Source: Nocardia farcinica (lineage in GTDB: Bacteria; Actinomycetota; Actinomycetes; Mycobacteriales; Mycobacteriaceae). Taken from it: 64,000 nucleotides of DNA. A model generated the notes under the pieces. It was not told the origin of the DNA. It did not search any database and saw only the letters and a list, made by a program, of their open reading frames with translations. Of the stretch, positions 53,785 to 61,488 are shown in pieces (position 1 is the stretch's first letter; every line of letters begins with the position of its first letter). Location: assembly GCF_001182745.1 (NCBI RefSeq), contig NZ_LN868938.1, positions 620,001-684,000 on the forward strand. Reading direction: 5' to 3'. The translations under genes were made by a program, and so were the position numbers.

Positions 53785-54174
53785 GTGCGCTGCCCTCGCT
53801 ATGCCTTCACCAAGATTCTGGTCGACGACCTCGCAGCCCAATTCGCCTTCTACTCCTCGGTGTTCGGCCGGGTGGAGCGGACGCGCTACGAGTTCGACGA
53901 CCGGGCCGACCCGCTCGCCGAGATCATCATGACCTCACCGGACGGCACCGAACAATCGCTGGTGCTGCTGCATTACAAGAACCGTCCCGCGCCGGCCCCG
54001 GGCTCGGCCGTGATCGGGTTCGAGGTTTCCGGCCTGGACGAGGTGGTGCGGCGAGCCGAACAGGCCGGCGCCACCGTGTCCGAACCACCCACCACGATGA
54101 CCGACATCGGCATCAGGGTCGCCTTCGTCCACGACCCCGAAGGCCATCTGCTCGAGTTGTTCGAGCGCATCTGA
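53785..54174 (+). CDS. VOC superfamily (glyoxalase-like) protein
   Basis: This 129-residue two-module VOC protein begins with YAFTKILVDDLAAQFAFYSS and ends with VAFVHDPEGHLLELFER. The metal-site pattern is partial. It is typical of antibiotic-resistance or lyase-like members with unassigned reactions. GTG 53785 follows GAAAGGA. It lies 64 bases after the exporter gene and 92 bases before the next gene, so it may be in the same transcript. Confidence 0.82.
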   Translation: MRCPRYAFTKILVDDLAAQFAFYSSVFGRVERTRYEFDDRADPLAEIIMTSPDGTEQSLVLLHYKNRPAPAPGSAVIGFEVSGLDEVVRRAEQAGATVSEPPTTMTDIGIRVAFVHDPEGHLLELFERI

Positions 54175-54266
54175 GACGAAGTTTCACCCCGATCGCGAGG
54201 CGGTTCGCCGCCGCGATCGGCCGGCCGCCCCCGCGACGACGCGGCGGGAAGGAAGAAGGGAACATC

Positions 54267-55319
54267 ATGACCGCAACACTCGGAACGCCCCACCGGCACC
54301 CACTCGTCCCGGTCGCTCCGCCCCGGATCGTGCCCGATCTGTACACGCCCGAGCAGACGGCGGCACTGTTCGGTGTGGTCGCCGACCACGGGCCGTGGCC
54401 GTTGATCCTGGCCCACCACTTCGCCAGCACCGAGGAATACCTTGCGGTCTCGGGTGGCGCGCAGCGCAAGGCCGACGCGAAGCTGTCCGATTTCGTCGCG
54501 CCGGTGTTCCGCGGGTACCTCGCCAAGGAGGGAGTCGCCTTCTACGACGAGATCCGCGACATCTACCTGAGCCGGACCTTGCTCGAGCATGCCAAGAGCG
54601 TGCACGGCGCGCGCTACGGCATGGCCCACCACATGCTGTTCAACGTGGCCGTGCCCTCGCACAGCTTCGACGCCGGGCATTTCGACAGCGGCAACTGGCG
54701 CGGGATGAGTTCGGTGGAGACCCCGATCTGGCTGCTGAGCGTGATGGCGAAATCGGGTCTGTTCGACCACTGGGAAGTCAAGACCGCCCAGGTGATCACC
54801 TATTTCTACGACTCCGACCTCGATGGTGGATTCACCTACTGGCCCGACGGTCCCGACCGCGCGCCGCAGCGACTGGCTGCGCCGTTCTGGAACACCGCGA
54901 TCCTGTCCGACAATTCGAAGATGTACCACCGGCGCGAGGCGAACGGCCCGCGAGATCGCCGGGACATGCCCGAACTCGACATGCAGACGCGGCTGCACGG
55001 TGAGAACGGGCAGTGGGTGGTGCGCAACGGGGACAAGGAGATCGCCCGGTACACCGACGGCGAGGTCCGCACCCTGTTCCATTACACCGCGCTGGTCTTC
55101 GACGACCGGCGCGACGCGGACCGCTACCTCGACCACACCGACGACCTCACCCCGGCCAAGGTCTTCGACATCTTGGGCGACGATCTGGTCCGCCGTGGTA
55201 AGGAATTCGACTTCCCCACCGATCCGATGACCGATCGAGAATTCATCGCGCTGCTCACCGACACCTACGCGATGGCGCCCGCCGAGTATCCCGCCGAAGC
55301 ACCGCTCGACATCCGTTGA
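54267..55319 (+). CDS. unrecognised protein, possibly a 2-oxoglutarate/Fe(II) oxygenase-like fold
   Basis: This 350-residue soluble protein is of no family I recognise with certainty. DAGHFDSGNWRG offers an H-x-D pair, and MYHRREANGPR has a His followed at short distance by Arg residues; this order (HxD ... H ... R) is that of Fe(II)/2-oxoglutarate dioxygenases, but the fit is loose. There are no membrane segments or signal peptide. ATG 54267 follows GGAAGGAAGAAGGG. It lies between a VOC gene and two porin genes. Confidence 0.5.
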   Translation: MTATLGTPHRHPLVPVAPPRIVPDLYTPEQTAALFGVVADHGPWPLILAHHFASTEEYLAVSGGAQRKADAKLSDFVAPVFRGYLAKEGVAFYDEIRDIYLSRTLLEHAKSVHGARYGMAHHMLFNVAVPSHSFDAGHFDSGNWRGMSSVETPIWLLSVMAKSGLFDHWEVKTAQVITYFYDSDLDGGFTYWPDGPDRAPQRLAAPFWNTAILSDNSKMYHRREANGPRDRRDMPELDMQTRLHGENGQWVVRNGDKEIARYTDGEVRTLFHYTALVFDDRRDADRYLDHTDDLTPAKVFDILGDDLVRRGKEFDFPTDPMTDREFIALLTDTYAMAPAEYPAEAPLDIR

Positions 55320-55383
55320 GACCGGCGAATCCGGCACGGAACTCGCGGCACATCCGTTTTCGATCGACATGAGGAGCACACAC

Positions 55384-56061
55384 ATGGATAGCGATGAGGT
55401 ACGCGTGCGGCCGGCCCGGGGCGCGCGGCTGGGAGTCTGGGCCGCGATCGCGGCGGCGATCTCCGCGGCGGCGGCCGGACCCGCCGCCGCGGATGTGTTC
55501 GTACCACTTCCCGACGGGCAGGAGACCGCACCGGGGGCGACGCTCACCCGGACCGGGGAACACGCGGTGGTGTCGCCGTCGATGGCGGCCAACGGCGCCG
55601 GGCGGGTGGTGTGGGTGTCGGGTACGGTCACCGCCGAGGTCACCGACACGCCCACCGTCGAGCGGCCGGGTCCTTACTCGACGCCGGAGAACTGGCCGGG
55701 CACCAACAATTCCTCCACCCACGGCGCGTCGCAGGTGAGTACCGGCTACATCGTCGGCTGCCAGGTGAGTATCGGCGACAGTGCCATCTCGGCGGGTCTG
55801 TCGGGCAACGTGAGCACCAACGGCGGCGGCGTCGGTGGCTCCGCCGGGATCCAGATCGGCCCCGGTCAGGTGAAATTCGTGCAGGTCGGGTTCAAAGACA
55901 TTCTGCGGCCGGGCATCTACAGCCTGGGGTACCGGGATTTCGAGATCGAGATCCAGGGCTGCGGAGGCTACGCGCAAGCTCGGGCGTACACGGTGGTGGA
56001 GATCATCGGCGACCACTATTCGAAAACCACCCTGTACGGCGCGCCTTTCAGCATCGGCTGA
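55384..56061 (+). CDS. MspA family porin
   Basis: This 225-residue secreted protein has a hydrophobic segment (GVWAAIAAAISAAAAGPAAA) and a cleavage-like AAA-D before the mature DVFVPLPDG. GYIVGCQVSI and GCGGYAQARAYTVVE near the C-terminus are the MspA-family strands. MspA proteins are octameric channels in the mycolic acid outer membrane, letting small hydrophilic solutes through. ATG 55384 follows GAGGAG; ATG 55369 lies before that site. A second member follows 54 bases later. Confidence 0.88.
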   Translation: MDSDEVRVRPARGARLGVWAAIAAAISAAAAGPAAADVFVPLPDGQETAPGATLTRTGEHAVVSPSMAANGAGRVVWVSGTVTAEVTDTPTVERPGPYSTPENWPGTNNSSTHGASQVSTGYIVGCQVSIGDSAISAGLSGNVSTNGGGVGGSAGIQIGPGQVKFVQVGFKDILRPGIYSLGYRDFEIEIQGCGGYAQARAYTVVEIIGDHYSKTTLYGAPFSIG

Positions 56062-56115
56062 ACCGTGCCCGTACATCTCGCGCCCGACCACCACCACAGA
56101 CGAAGAGGTTCCGTC

Positions 56116-56769
56116 ATGCTCCATGCCAAGAACGTCTCCCGCGTCGCCGTCGTCGCGGCCGCCGCGTTGGGGTCGATCGCCGTCGCCGTCGCCGCCGCGG
56201 ACACCGTCGTTCCGCTACCGGGAGGCGCTGTCACCGAAACGCTCGGCGACGGTACGGTCGTGACCGTGCGCCTGGTCGGCGAATCGGCGACGATCAGCCC
56301 GTCCATGGGCGCCACGCCGCTGCACCGCAACGCGTGGGTCTCCGCGAGTGCCCAGTTCGACTCCTCGGCACCCGCGCGGGCGAAGATCAGGCCCGGCTAC
56401 GTCGTGGGATGCCAGGTGAACATCGCCGGGGGCGGTGCCAACGGCGGCGCGAACTACAGCTCGGACTGGGCGGGGAAGAACCCCTCGGCGGGTGGCAGCC
56501 TCGGCGGAAACCTGAGCCTGGGCCCGGGCCAGGCCAGGAAGTTCTACCTGCTCGATCTGGAGGCACCCGACGCCTTCGGCTCCGAATCGCATCGGCCGTT
56601 CTCCTCGCACACCGGTACCAGCGGCAGCGTCACCTGGCGTAACAGCACGATCGGCCTCGCCGGTTGCGCCGGCTACGCCCAGGCCAGGGCCTTCGCCGAG
56701 GTCGAGGTGGAGACCGACACCGCCAAGGAGATCGTCACCGTCTGGGGGCAGCCGTTCAGTCTGGGGTGA
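56116..56769 (+). CDS. MspA family porin
   Basis: This 217-residue protein has a signal peptide (VAVVAAAALGSIAVAVAAA-D) and the family pattern: VVPLPGG, GYVVGCQVNI, and GCAGYAQARAFAEVEV close to the end. It is a paralogue of the porin just upstream and could form mixed or separate channels. ATG 56116 follows GAAGAGG. Two adjacent MspA genes are a mark of mycolic acid-bearing genera, mainly Nocardia, Rhodococcus and Mycobacterium. Confidence 0.88.
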   Translation: MLHAKNVSRVAVVAAAALGSIAVAVAAADTVVPLPGGAVTETLGDGTVVTVRLVGESATISPSMGATPLHRNAWVSASAQFDSSAPARAKIRPGYVVGCQVNIAGGGANGGANYSSDWAGKNPSAGGSLGGNLSLGPGQARKFYLLDLEAPDAFGSESHRPFSSHTGTSGSVTWRNSTIGLAGCAGYAQARAFAEVEVETDTAKEIVTVWGQPFSLG

Positions 56770-56866
56770 ACTGGGGCGGGCCGGGACAGCGGGTGCGGTG
56801 ATACCCACGTCCGTTCCGGCCCTGCCCTTGCGCAGCACACCGCGACGCGGCCATGCCGTACTCTCC

Positions 56867-56888
56867 TATTCCATGAATATGTGGAATA
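56867..56888. promoter_or_regulatory. ArsR-type operator candidate
   Basis: TATTCCA-N8-TGGAATA, perfect 7-bp arms in an AT-rich patch, lies 31 bases upstream of the MFS start. ArsR-family repressors bind repeats of this type, and an ArsR-rhodanese gene is second in the operon. Confidence 0.6.
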
Positions 56889-56919
56889 ACGTGGTCGGCT
56901 TCTACGCCGGGGAGCGGTC

Positions 56920-58222
56920 GTGACGAACGACCTGGCCTCCGGCGTCCAGCTCCCGGTGCCCGACGAGCGGGAGCGGGCCAGGGTGCAGCGGCGCACGCTG
57001 ACCGTCGTCGTGGTCAGCCAGGTGCTCGGCGGGGCGGGGCTGGCGGCCGGCATCACCGTCGGTGCGCTGCTGGCTCAGCAGATGCTCGGCTCGGGCAGTG
57101 CCGCCGGTGTGCCGACCGCGTTGTTCACCCTCGGGTCGGCACTGGCGGCGTTCTCGATCGGGCGGTTCACCCAGCGGTGGGGGCGACGGATCGGCTTGGG
57201 TCTCGGGTTCGGTGCGGGCGCGCTGGGCGCGGTCGGTGTGGTCGTCGCAGCGGTGATCGACAGCGCCCCACTGCTGTTCGTCGCGCTGTTCGTCTACGGT
57301 GCGGGCACCGCGACCAATCTGCAGGCGCGGTATGCGGGGACCGATCTCGCCTCCCCGGACGGACGCGGCAGAGCGGTGAGTGTCGCGCTGGTATCGACCA
57401 CACTCGGCGCGGTGGCGGGCCCCAATCTGGTGGAACCGCTGGGGCGAACGGCCGAGCACTGGGGAATCCCGCCGCTGGCGGGCCCGTTCCTGCTGGCGGC
57501 CGTGGCGTACGCGGCGGCCGGTATCGCGCTGCTGACGTTGTTGCGCCCGGACCCGTATCTGCTGGCACGCGCGATCACCACGGCCGAGCGGATCGCTGCC
57601 GGCCCGGCCGAGGCCGGGTCGGCGGCCCCGAAGGCCGGGGTGGGCGCCGCTGTCGGTGCGACGGTGATGGTCGTGACTCAGATTCGCGATGGTCGCGATC
57701 ATGACGATGACGCCGGTCCACATGCGGCTGCACCATCACGAGCTGGGTGCGGTCGGGTTGGTGATCGGGCTGCACGTCGGCGCGATGTATCTGCCGTCGC
57801 TGGTGACCGGCGTGCTGGTGGATCGCCTCGGCCGGACCCCGATGGCGGTCGCCGCCGGCGTGACGCTGCTCGCCGCCGGGGTCGTCGCCGCGCTCGCCCC
57901 GGGCGATTCGCTCGGTCTGTTGATCATCGCGCTGATGCTGCTGGGCCTGGGCTGGAATTTCGGGTTGATCGCGGGGACCGCGCTGGTGGTCGATGCGACG
58001 GTGCCGGCGAACCGGCCGCGTGTGCAGGGCACGATCGATGTGCTCATCGCGCTCGCGGGGGCGGGCGGAGGCGTGCTGTCGGGAGTCGTCATGACCGCGA
58101 CGAGCTACGCGGTCCTGTCCCTGGCCGGGGGTGTGCTCGCGCTGATCCTGATCCCGGCACTGTGGTGGGCGCGGCGCCGGAGTGCCCGCCCCGCAGGGGT
58201 ATTCGGAGGAACCGATGGGTGA
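56920..58222 (+). pseudogene. MFS transporter gene with a frameshift
   Basis: The first part (GTG 56920 to about 57683) codes helices 1-6 of an MFS protein (FSIGRFTQRWGRRIGL is motif A). The second part (about 57687-58222) codes helices 7-12 in the +1 frame (LVDRLGRTPMAVAAG). The switch falls at 57679-57690: one extra base there would explain it, since removing it restores a continuous protein running into MVAIMTMTPVHM. It may be a true mutation, a sequencing error or, less likely, programmed frameshifting. The gene overlaps the ArsR-rhodanese start by 8 bases, as expected for an operon that once was intact. YnfM/CynX-like efflux is the likely role. Confidence 0.8.
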
Positions 58223-58886
58223 GGACAAGGCGGCGGCGAAGGCCGCCCTGTACGAGGCGTTCGCGGTCGGCGGGAAGGCGCTGGCCAGTGCGAAGCGGCT
58301 GGAGCTGCTGGATCTGCTCGCCCAGGGTGAGCGCTCGGTGGAGGCGCTGGCCGCCGCGGCCGGGCTCAACCTGACCACCGCCTCCGCGCACCTGCAGACC
58401 CTCAAGCACGCCGGATTCGTCGCCACCCGCCGCGAGGGCGTGCGCATCCACTACCGTCTGGCCGGCGAGGACGTCGCGCGCTTGCTCGTCCTGCTGCGCC
58501 GGGTCACCGCGGCCCATCAGCCCGCGGTGCCGCCCGCGCGGGAGAGCTACCTGGGCGATGCCGGGGCCGAACTGAGCAGCGCGGAACTACTCGCCCGCGG
58601 CACCGAGGGGCAGGTGGTCGTCCTCGACGTGCGCCCCGAAGCCGAGTACTCGGCCGGCCACATCCCGGGCGCGATCAACATCCCCATCGACCAGCTGTCC
58701 GACCGCATCGCCGAGCTACCCGCCGACACCGAGATCGTCGTCTACTGCCGCGGCGAATACTGCGTGTTCGCCTACGACGCAGTGCGCCTGCTCACCGAAC
58801 GCGGCCGGCGCGCGGTCCGCCTCCGCGACGGCATGCTCGAATGGCGGCTGGCGGATCTGCCGGTGTCCGCGGAACCACCCCGCTGA
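58215..58886 (+). CDS. ArsR family regulator fused to a rhodanese domain
   Basis: This 223-residue two-domain protein has an N-terminal ArsR winged helix (about residues 15-95; LTTASAHLQTLKHAGFVATRREG) and a C-terminal rhodanese domain (about 115-215) with active Cys178 in VVYCRGEYC. Such fusions sense sulphane sulphur, metals or redox state and control transporter genes next to them. ATG 58215 follows GGAGGA. It probably represses its own operon through the repeat at 56867-56888. If the transporter is really broken, the regulator may be a leftover. Confidence 0.9.
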   Translation: MGEDKAAAKAALYEAFAVGGKALASAKRLELLDLLAQGERSVEALAAAAGLNLTTASAHLQTLKHAGFVATRREGVRIHYRLAGEDVARLLVLLRRVTAAHQPAVPPARESYLGDAGAELSSAELLARGTEGQVVVLDVRPEAEYSAGHIPGAINIPIDQLSDRIAELPADTEIVVYCRGEYCVFAYDAVRLLTERGRRAVRLRDGMLEWRLADLPVSAEPPR

Positions 58887-58949
58887 CCGACGAGCTGCGA
58901 AGATCCGCGTCCGATGCGTGGCGAGACATCGCCGGAGCAACCGCGGGTA

Positions 58950-59573
58950 TCACCCCGCTTCCATCGGGCGTAGGGCGTCCAGGACGAGGGTGAGCAAACG
59001 CTGGGTTCGCGCGGCGTCGTCCCGGACGGGCATCAGGGACCCGGCGATCAGGAGGACCACGTCACCGGCCTGAACGTCGCCGCGCAGGGACCCGTCGTCG
59101 GCACCCGCTTGCAGGATCGGGGTGATCGCGGCGGCCATGCGCGCGCGAATGCCTGCGACGTCGGGGGTGTGCGCGGCATCGAGCAGGCTGGTGTGCAGGG
59201 CATCGAGCATGCCGTGTTTGGCGGTCACGAGCTGGGCGAAGTGGTTCATCCATTCGCGGAGGGCCTGCCGCGGCGGCAGCTTGTCGACAAGTGCCCCGGC
59301 CTGGGCGAGCAGGTCCTCGACTTGGGCGTCGTAGGCGGCTGTTACGAGCTGCTCGCGGGTGGGGAAGTGGCGGTAGAGGGTGCCGATCCCCACCCCGGCC
59401 TGGCGGGCCACGGCCTCGAGGGAGAAGGAACCGGTGCCGTCGGCCAGGGCTGCGCGGGCCGCGTCGAGCAGTGCTCGGCGGTTGCGTTCGGCGTCGGCGC
59501 GACGGCGGCGCTGGGCCGGGGCGGGGCCGGTGGTGGAGACGGGCGTCTCCCGAGGAAGCGATGCGTCACCCAT
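58950..59573 (-). CDS. TetR family transcriptional regulator
   Basis: This 207-residue regulator has a helix-turn-helix at about residues 48-70 (AVARQAGVGIGTLYRHF) and the C-terminal domain type of SACE_7040/Tetracyclin repressor-like members (RLLTLVLDALRP at the end). ATG 59573 is divergent from the aldo-keto reductase gene. Two CGGAGG-N2-CCTCCG palindromes lie between, one touching its own ribosome-binding region, so it likely represses both genes. Confidence 0.9.
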   Translation of the reverse strand: MGDASLPRETPVSTTGPAPAQRRRRADAERNRRALLDAARAALADGTGSFSLEAVARQAGVGIGTLYRHFPTREQLVTAAYDAQVEDLLAQAGALVDKLPPRQALREWMNHFAQLVTAKHGMLDALHTSLLDAAHTPDVAGIRARMAAAITPILQAGADDGSLRGDVQAGDVVLLIAGSLMPVRDDAARTQRLLTLVLDALRPMEAG

Positions 59574-59575
59574 AG

Positions 59576-59626
59576 CGGAGGTCCCTCCGTTTGTGGCATT
59601 CTGGCCTTACCGGAGGTTCCTCCGGT
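59576..59626. promoter_or_regulatory. tandem TetR operators
   Basis: CGGAGG-N2-CCTCCG occurs at 59576-59589 and, extended to ACCGGAGG-N2-CCTCCGGT, at 59609-59626. The centres are 35 bp apart, placing both dimers on one face pattern of the TetR/AKR divergent promoter. Confidence 0.7.
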
Positions 59627-59662
59627 TCGAGCTTTATTGTCGCACGAGAGCGAGCTCCCAAG

Positions 59663-60604
59663 ATGACCGACTCCAGCCACCCTTCCGACACCGCTGCACG
59701 CCCCGGCGGCTCCTTCACGTTGGCCGGACGCGAGGTCGCGCGGGTCGGGTACGGCACCATGCAGTTGCCCCGCGCGACTGACCCGGACGCGGCATGCGCG
59801 GTGCTGCGCCGCGCCTACGAACTGGGCGTGAACCACTTCGACACCGCCCACTTCTACGGCGACGGCACCGCCAACCGGTACCTCGCCGCCACGCTGGCCG
59901 TCGATCCGGACGTGGTGGTCGTGACCAAGGTCGGTGCCCGCCCGGCCCGGCGCGGTCCGATGCCGCTGGTGCCCGCCCAGCGACCCGAGCAATTGCGCGC
60001 GCAGGTCCACGCCAACCTGCGCAGTCTCGCGGTCGAGCGTCTGGATGTGGTGAATATGCGCCGCATCCCGCCCGGGTCCTTCCCGTTGACCCCGAGCCAG
60101 CGGGTGTCATTCGACGACCAGATGGCCGAGATGATCGCCCTGCGCGAGGAGGGCCTGATCGGACACATCGGGGTGAGCACCGTCGACACGGCCGAACTGC
60201 GTGCCGCGCTGCCCGCGGGGATCGTGTGCGTGTCCAATCAATACAGCCTGACCTCCCGCAAGCAGGAACCGGTCCTGGACGTCGCCCGAGCGGAGGGCAT
60301 CGCCTGGGTTCCGTACTTCCCGCTCGGTGGTGCCATGCCCGGCTTGGCGAAGGTCACCCACGAACCGGTCGTCCAGCGGATCGCGCAGGAGGCAGGCGCC
60401 ACCCCGGCCCAGATCGGCCTGGCCTGGTTACTGCACCGCGCCCCGAATGTGCTGATCATTCCCGGCACCACGTCGATCGCCCACCTCGAGCAGAACGTCG
60501 CAGCGGGCTCGATCACTCTGGACGCGGACCAGATCGCCCGCCTGGACGCGGTCGAGCCTGCCACGGGTGTTCGCGGATTCCTCGGCCGCCTGCGCCGCCC
60601 CTGA
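59663..60604 (+). CDS. aldo/keto reductase
   Basis: This 313-residue (beta/alpha)8 NADPH-dependent reductase has catalytic Asp and Tyr in FDTAHFYGDG (about residues 60-69), Lys in VVVTKVG (about 92), and NMRRIPPG where a His would be usual, as in the VVNLR-type subgroup. IIPGTTSIAHLEQN binds the cofactor 2'-phosphate region. It reduces aldehydes or ketones, probably in detoxification. ATG 59663 is preferred over earlier in-frame codons inside the operator. It is divergent from and likely repressed by the TetR protein. Confidence 0.88.
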   Translation: MTDSSHPSDTAARPGGSFTLAGREVARVGYGTMQLPRATDPDAACAVLRRAYELGVNHFDTAHFYGDGTANRYLAATLAVDPDVVVVTKVGARPARRGPMPLVPAQRPEQLRAQVHANLRSLAVERLDVVNMRRIPPGSFPLTPSQRVSFDDQMAEMIALREEGLIGHIGVSTVDTAELRAALPAGIVCVSNQYSLTSRKQEPVLDVARAEGIAWVPYFPLGGAMPGLAKVTHEPVVQRIAQEAGATPAQIGLAWLLHRAPNVLIIPGTTSIAHLEQNVAAGSITLDADQIARLDAVEPATGVRGFLGRLRRP

Positions 60605-60939
60605 CCTCACGGCCCCGGCGAACACTGGTTGCCGAGCGGGACGGCGTCGTCCTCGGTTTCGTGACGGTGAAGGGCGACGCGCCCGTCGGTGAGCTGGGGA
60701 TGCTGATCGTCGCGCCCGAGGCGACCGGCGCGGGGATCGGCAGCGTTCTGTTCCGGCGTGCGCTCGCGACCGCGCGCGACCTCGGATTCCGCATGCTGAC
60801 CATCGAGTCGGACCCGACCGGTCACAACAAAGCGCTGTGGCCGGGCAACACCGACGACTATCTCGCACAGCTCGGGCGCTTCGACCTCGACGCCTACCGC
60901 CCCTGTCCGTCCCCGGCGAATGCCGATCTCGGAGAATGA
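60605..60939 (+). pseudogene. GNAT acetyltransferase remnant
   Basis: Directly after the aldo/keto reductase stop, in another frame, the sequence encodes the acetyl-CoA-binding core of a GNAT acetyltransferase (LGMLIVAPEATGAGIGSVLF, then GFRMLTIESDP). The N-terminal strands and a start codon are missing, and the end is unlike the usual FY-x5-G. It overlaps the end of soxR on the other strand. It is probably a decayed gene fragment. Confidence 0.5.
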
Positions 60940-61427
60940 TCGAGATCGTGCGCGTCCGGCGGGCGCTGGGTGGCTGCGTCCCCGCCGGTGAGCCGCCGCG
61001 CGCCCGGCCCTTCGGCGGCGAGGCGATCTTCCGGATTCAGCACTCGGCAGGTGTTCAGCGACAGGCACCCGCAGCCGATGCAGCCGATGAGTTCCTCCTC
61101 GAGCCGTTCCAGCTCGCGGCGCCGGGCTTCGAGGCGGTCGTGCCAGCCGCGGGAGATCTTGCGCCAGTCGGTCTTGCTGGGCATGCGGTCGTGTGGGAGG
61201 TCGGCGAAGACTTCGGCGACTTCGGCGAGCGGGATGCCGAATCGCCGTGCGGCGACGATGATTCCGATGCGGCGCAGGACGTGGCGGGGATAGCGGCGTT
61301 GGTTGCCTGCGGTGCGGGTGGCGGCGATCAACCCTTGGTCTTCGTAGAACCTGACCGCGCTGGTGGCGATGCCGGCCCGGCGGGCGACCTCGCCCACGGT
61401 GAGCAGGTCCGTGGGTGTCTGCTTCAT
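60894..61427 (-). CDS. soxR: redox-sensitive MerR regulator SoxR
   Basis: This 177-residue MerR-type regulator has a winged helix (TVGEVARRAGIATSAVRFYEDQ), a dimerisation coiled coil (about residues 85-113) and the [2Fe-2S] sensor motif C-x2-C-x-C-x5-C at Cys116, 119, 121 and 127. SoxR is activated when redox-cycling compounds oxidise the cluster. ATG 61427 fits the family N-terminus. The SoxR box lies between this gene and the divergent MFS gene, with the 19-bp spacer that MerR proteins need. The C-terminal tail after residue 135 is longer than in Escherichia coli. Confidence 0.93.
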   Translation of the reverse strand: MKQTPTDLLTVGEVARRAGIATSAVRFYEDQGLIAATRTAGNQRRYPRHVLRRIGIIVAARRFGIPLAEVAEVFADLPHDRMPSKTDWRKISRGWHDRLEARRRELERLEEELIGCIGCGCLSLNTCRVLNPEDRLAAEGPGARRLTGGDAATQRPPDAHDLDHSPRSAFAGDGQGR

Positions 61428-61450
61428 ACTGCGCCTTTTCACACTAGGCC

Positions 61451-61481
61451 TTGACTTCAAGTGAACTTGAAATTTTAGCGT
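61451..61481 (+). promoter_or_regulatory. SoxR-controlled promoter with 19-bp spacer
   Basis: -35 TTGACT (61451-61456) and -10 TAGCGT (61476-61481) are 19 bp apart. The SoxR box TTCAAGT-GA-ACTTGAA (61456-61471) fills the spacer. Transcription would begin at about the ATG 61489. Confidence 0.8.
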
Positions 61482-61488
61482 AGAGCGC

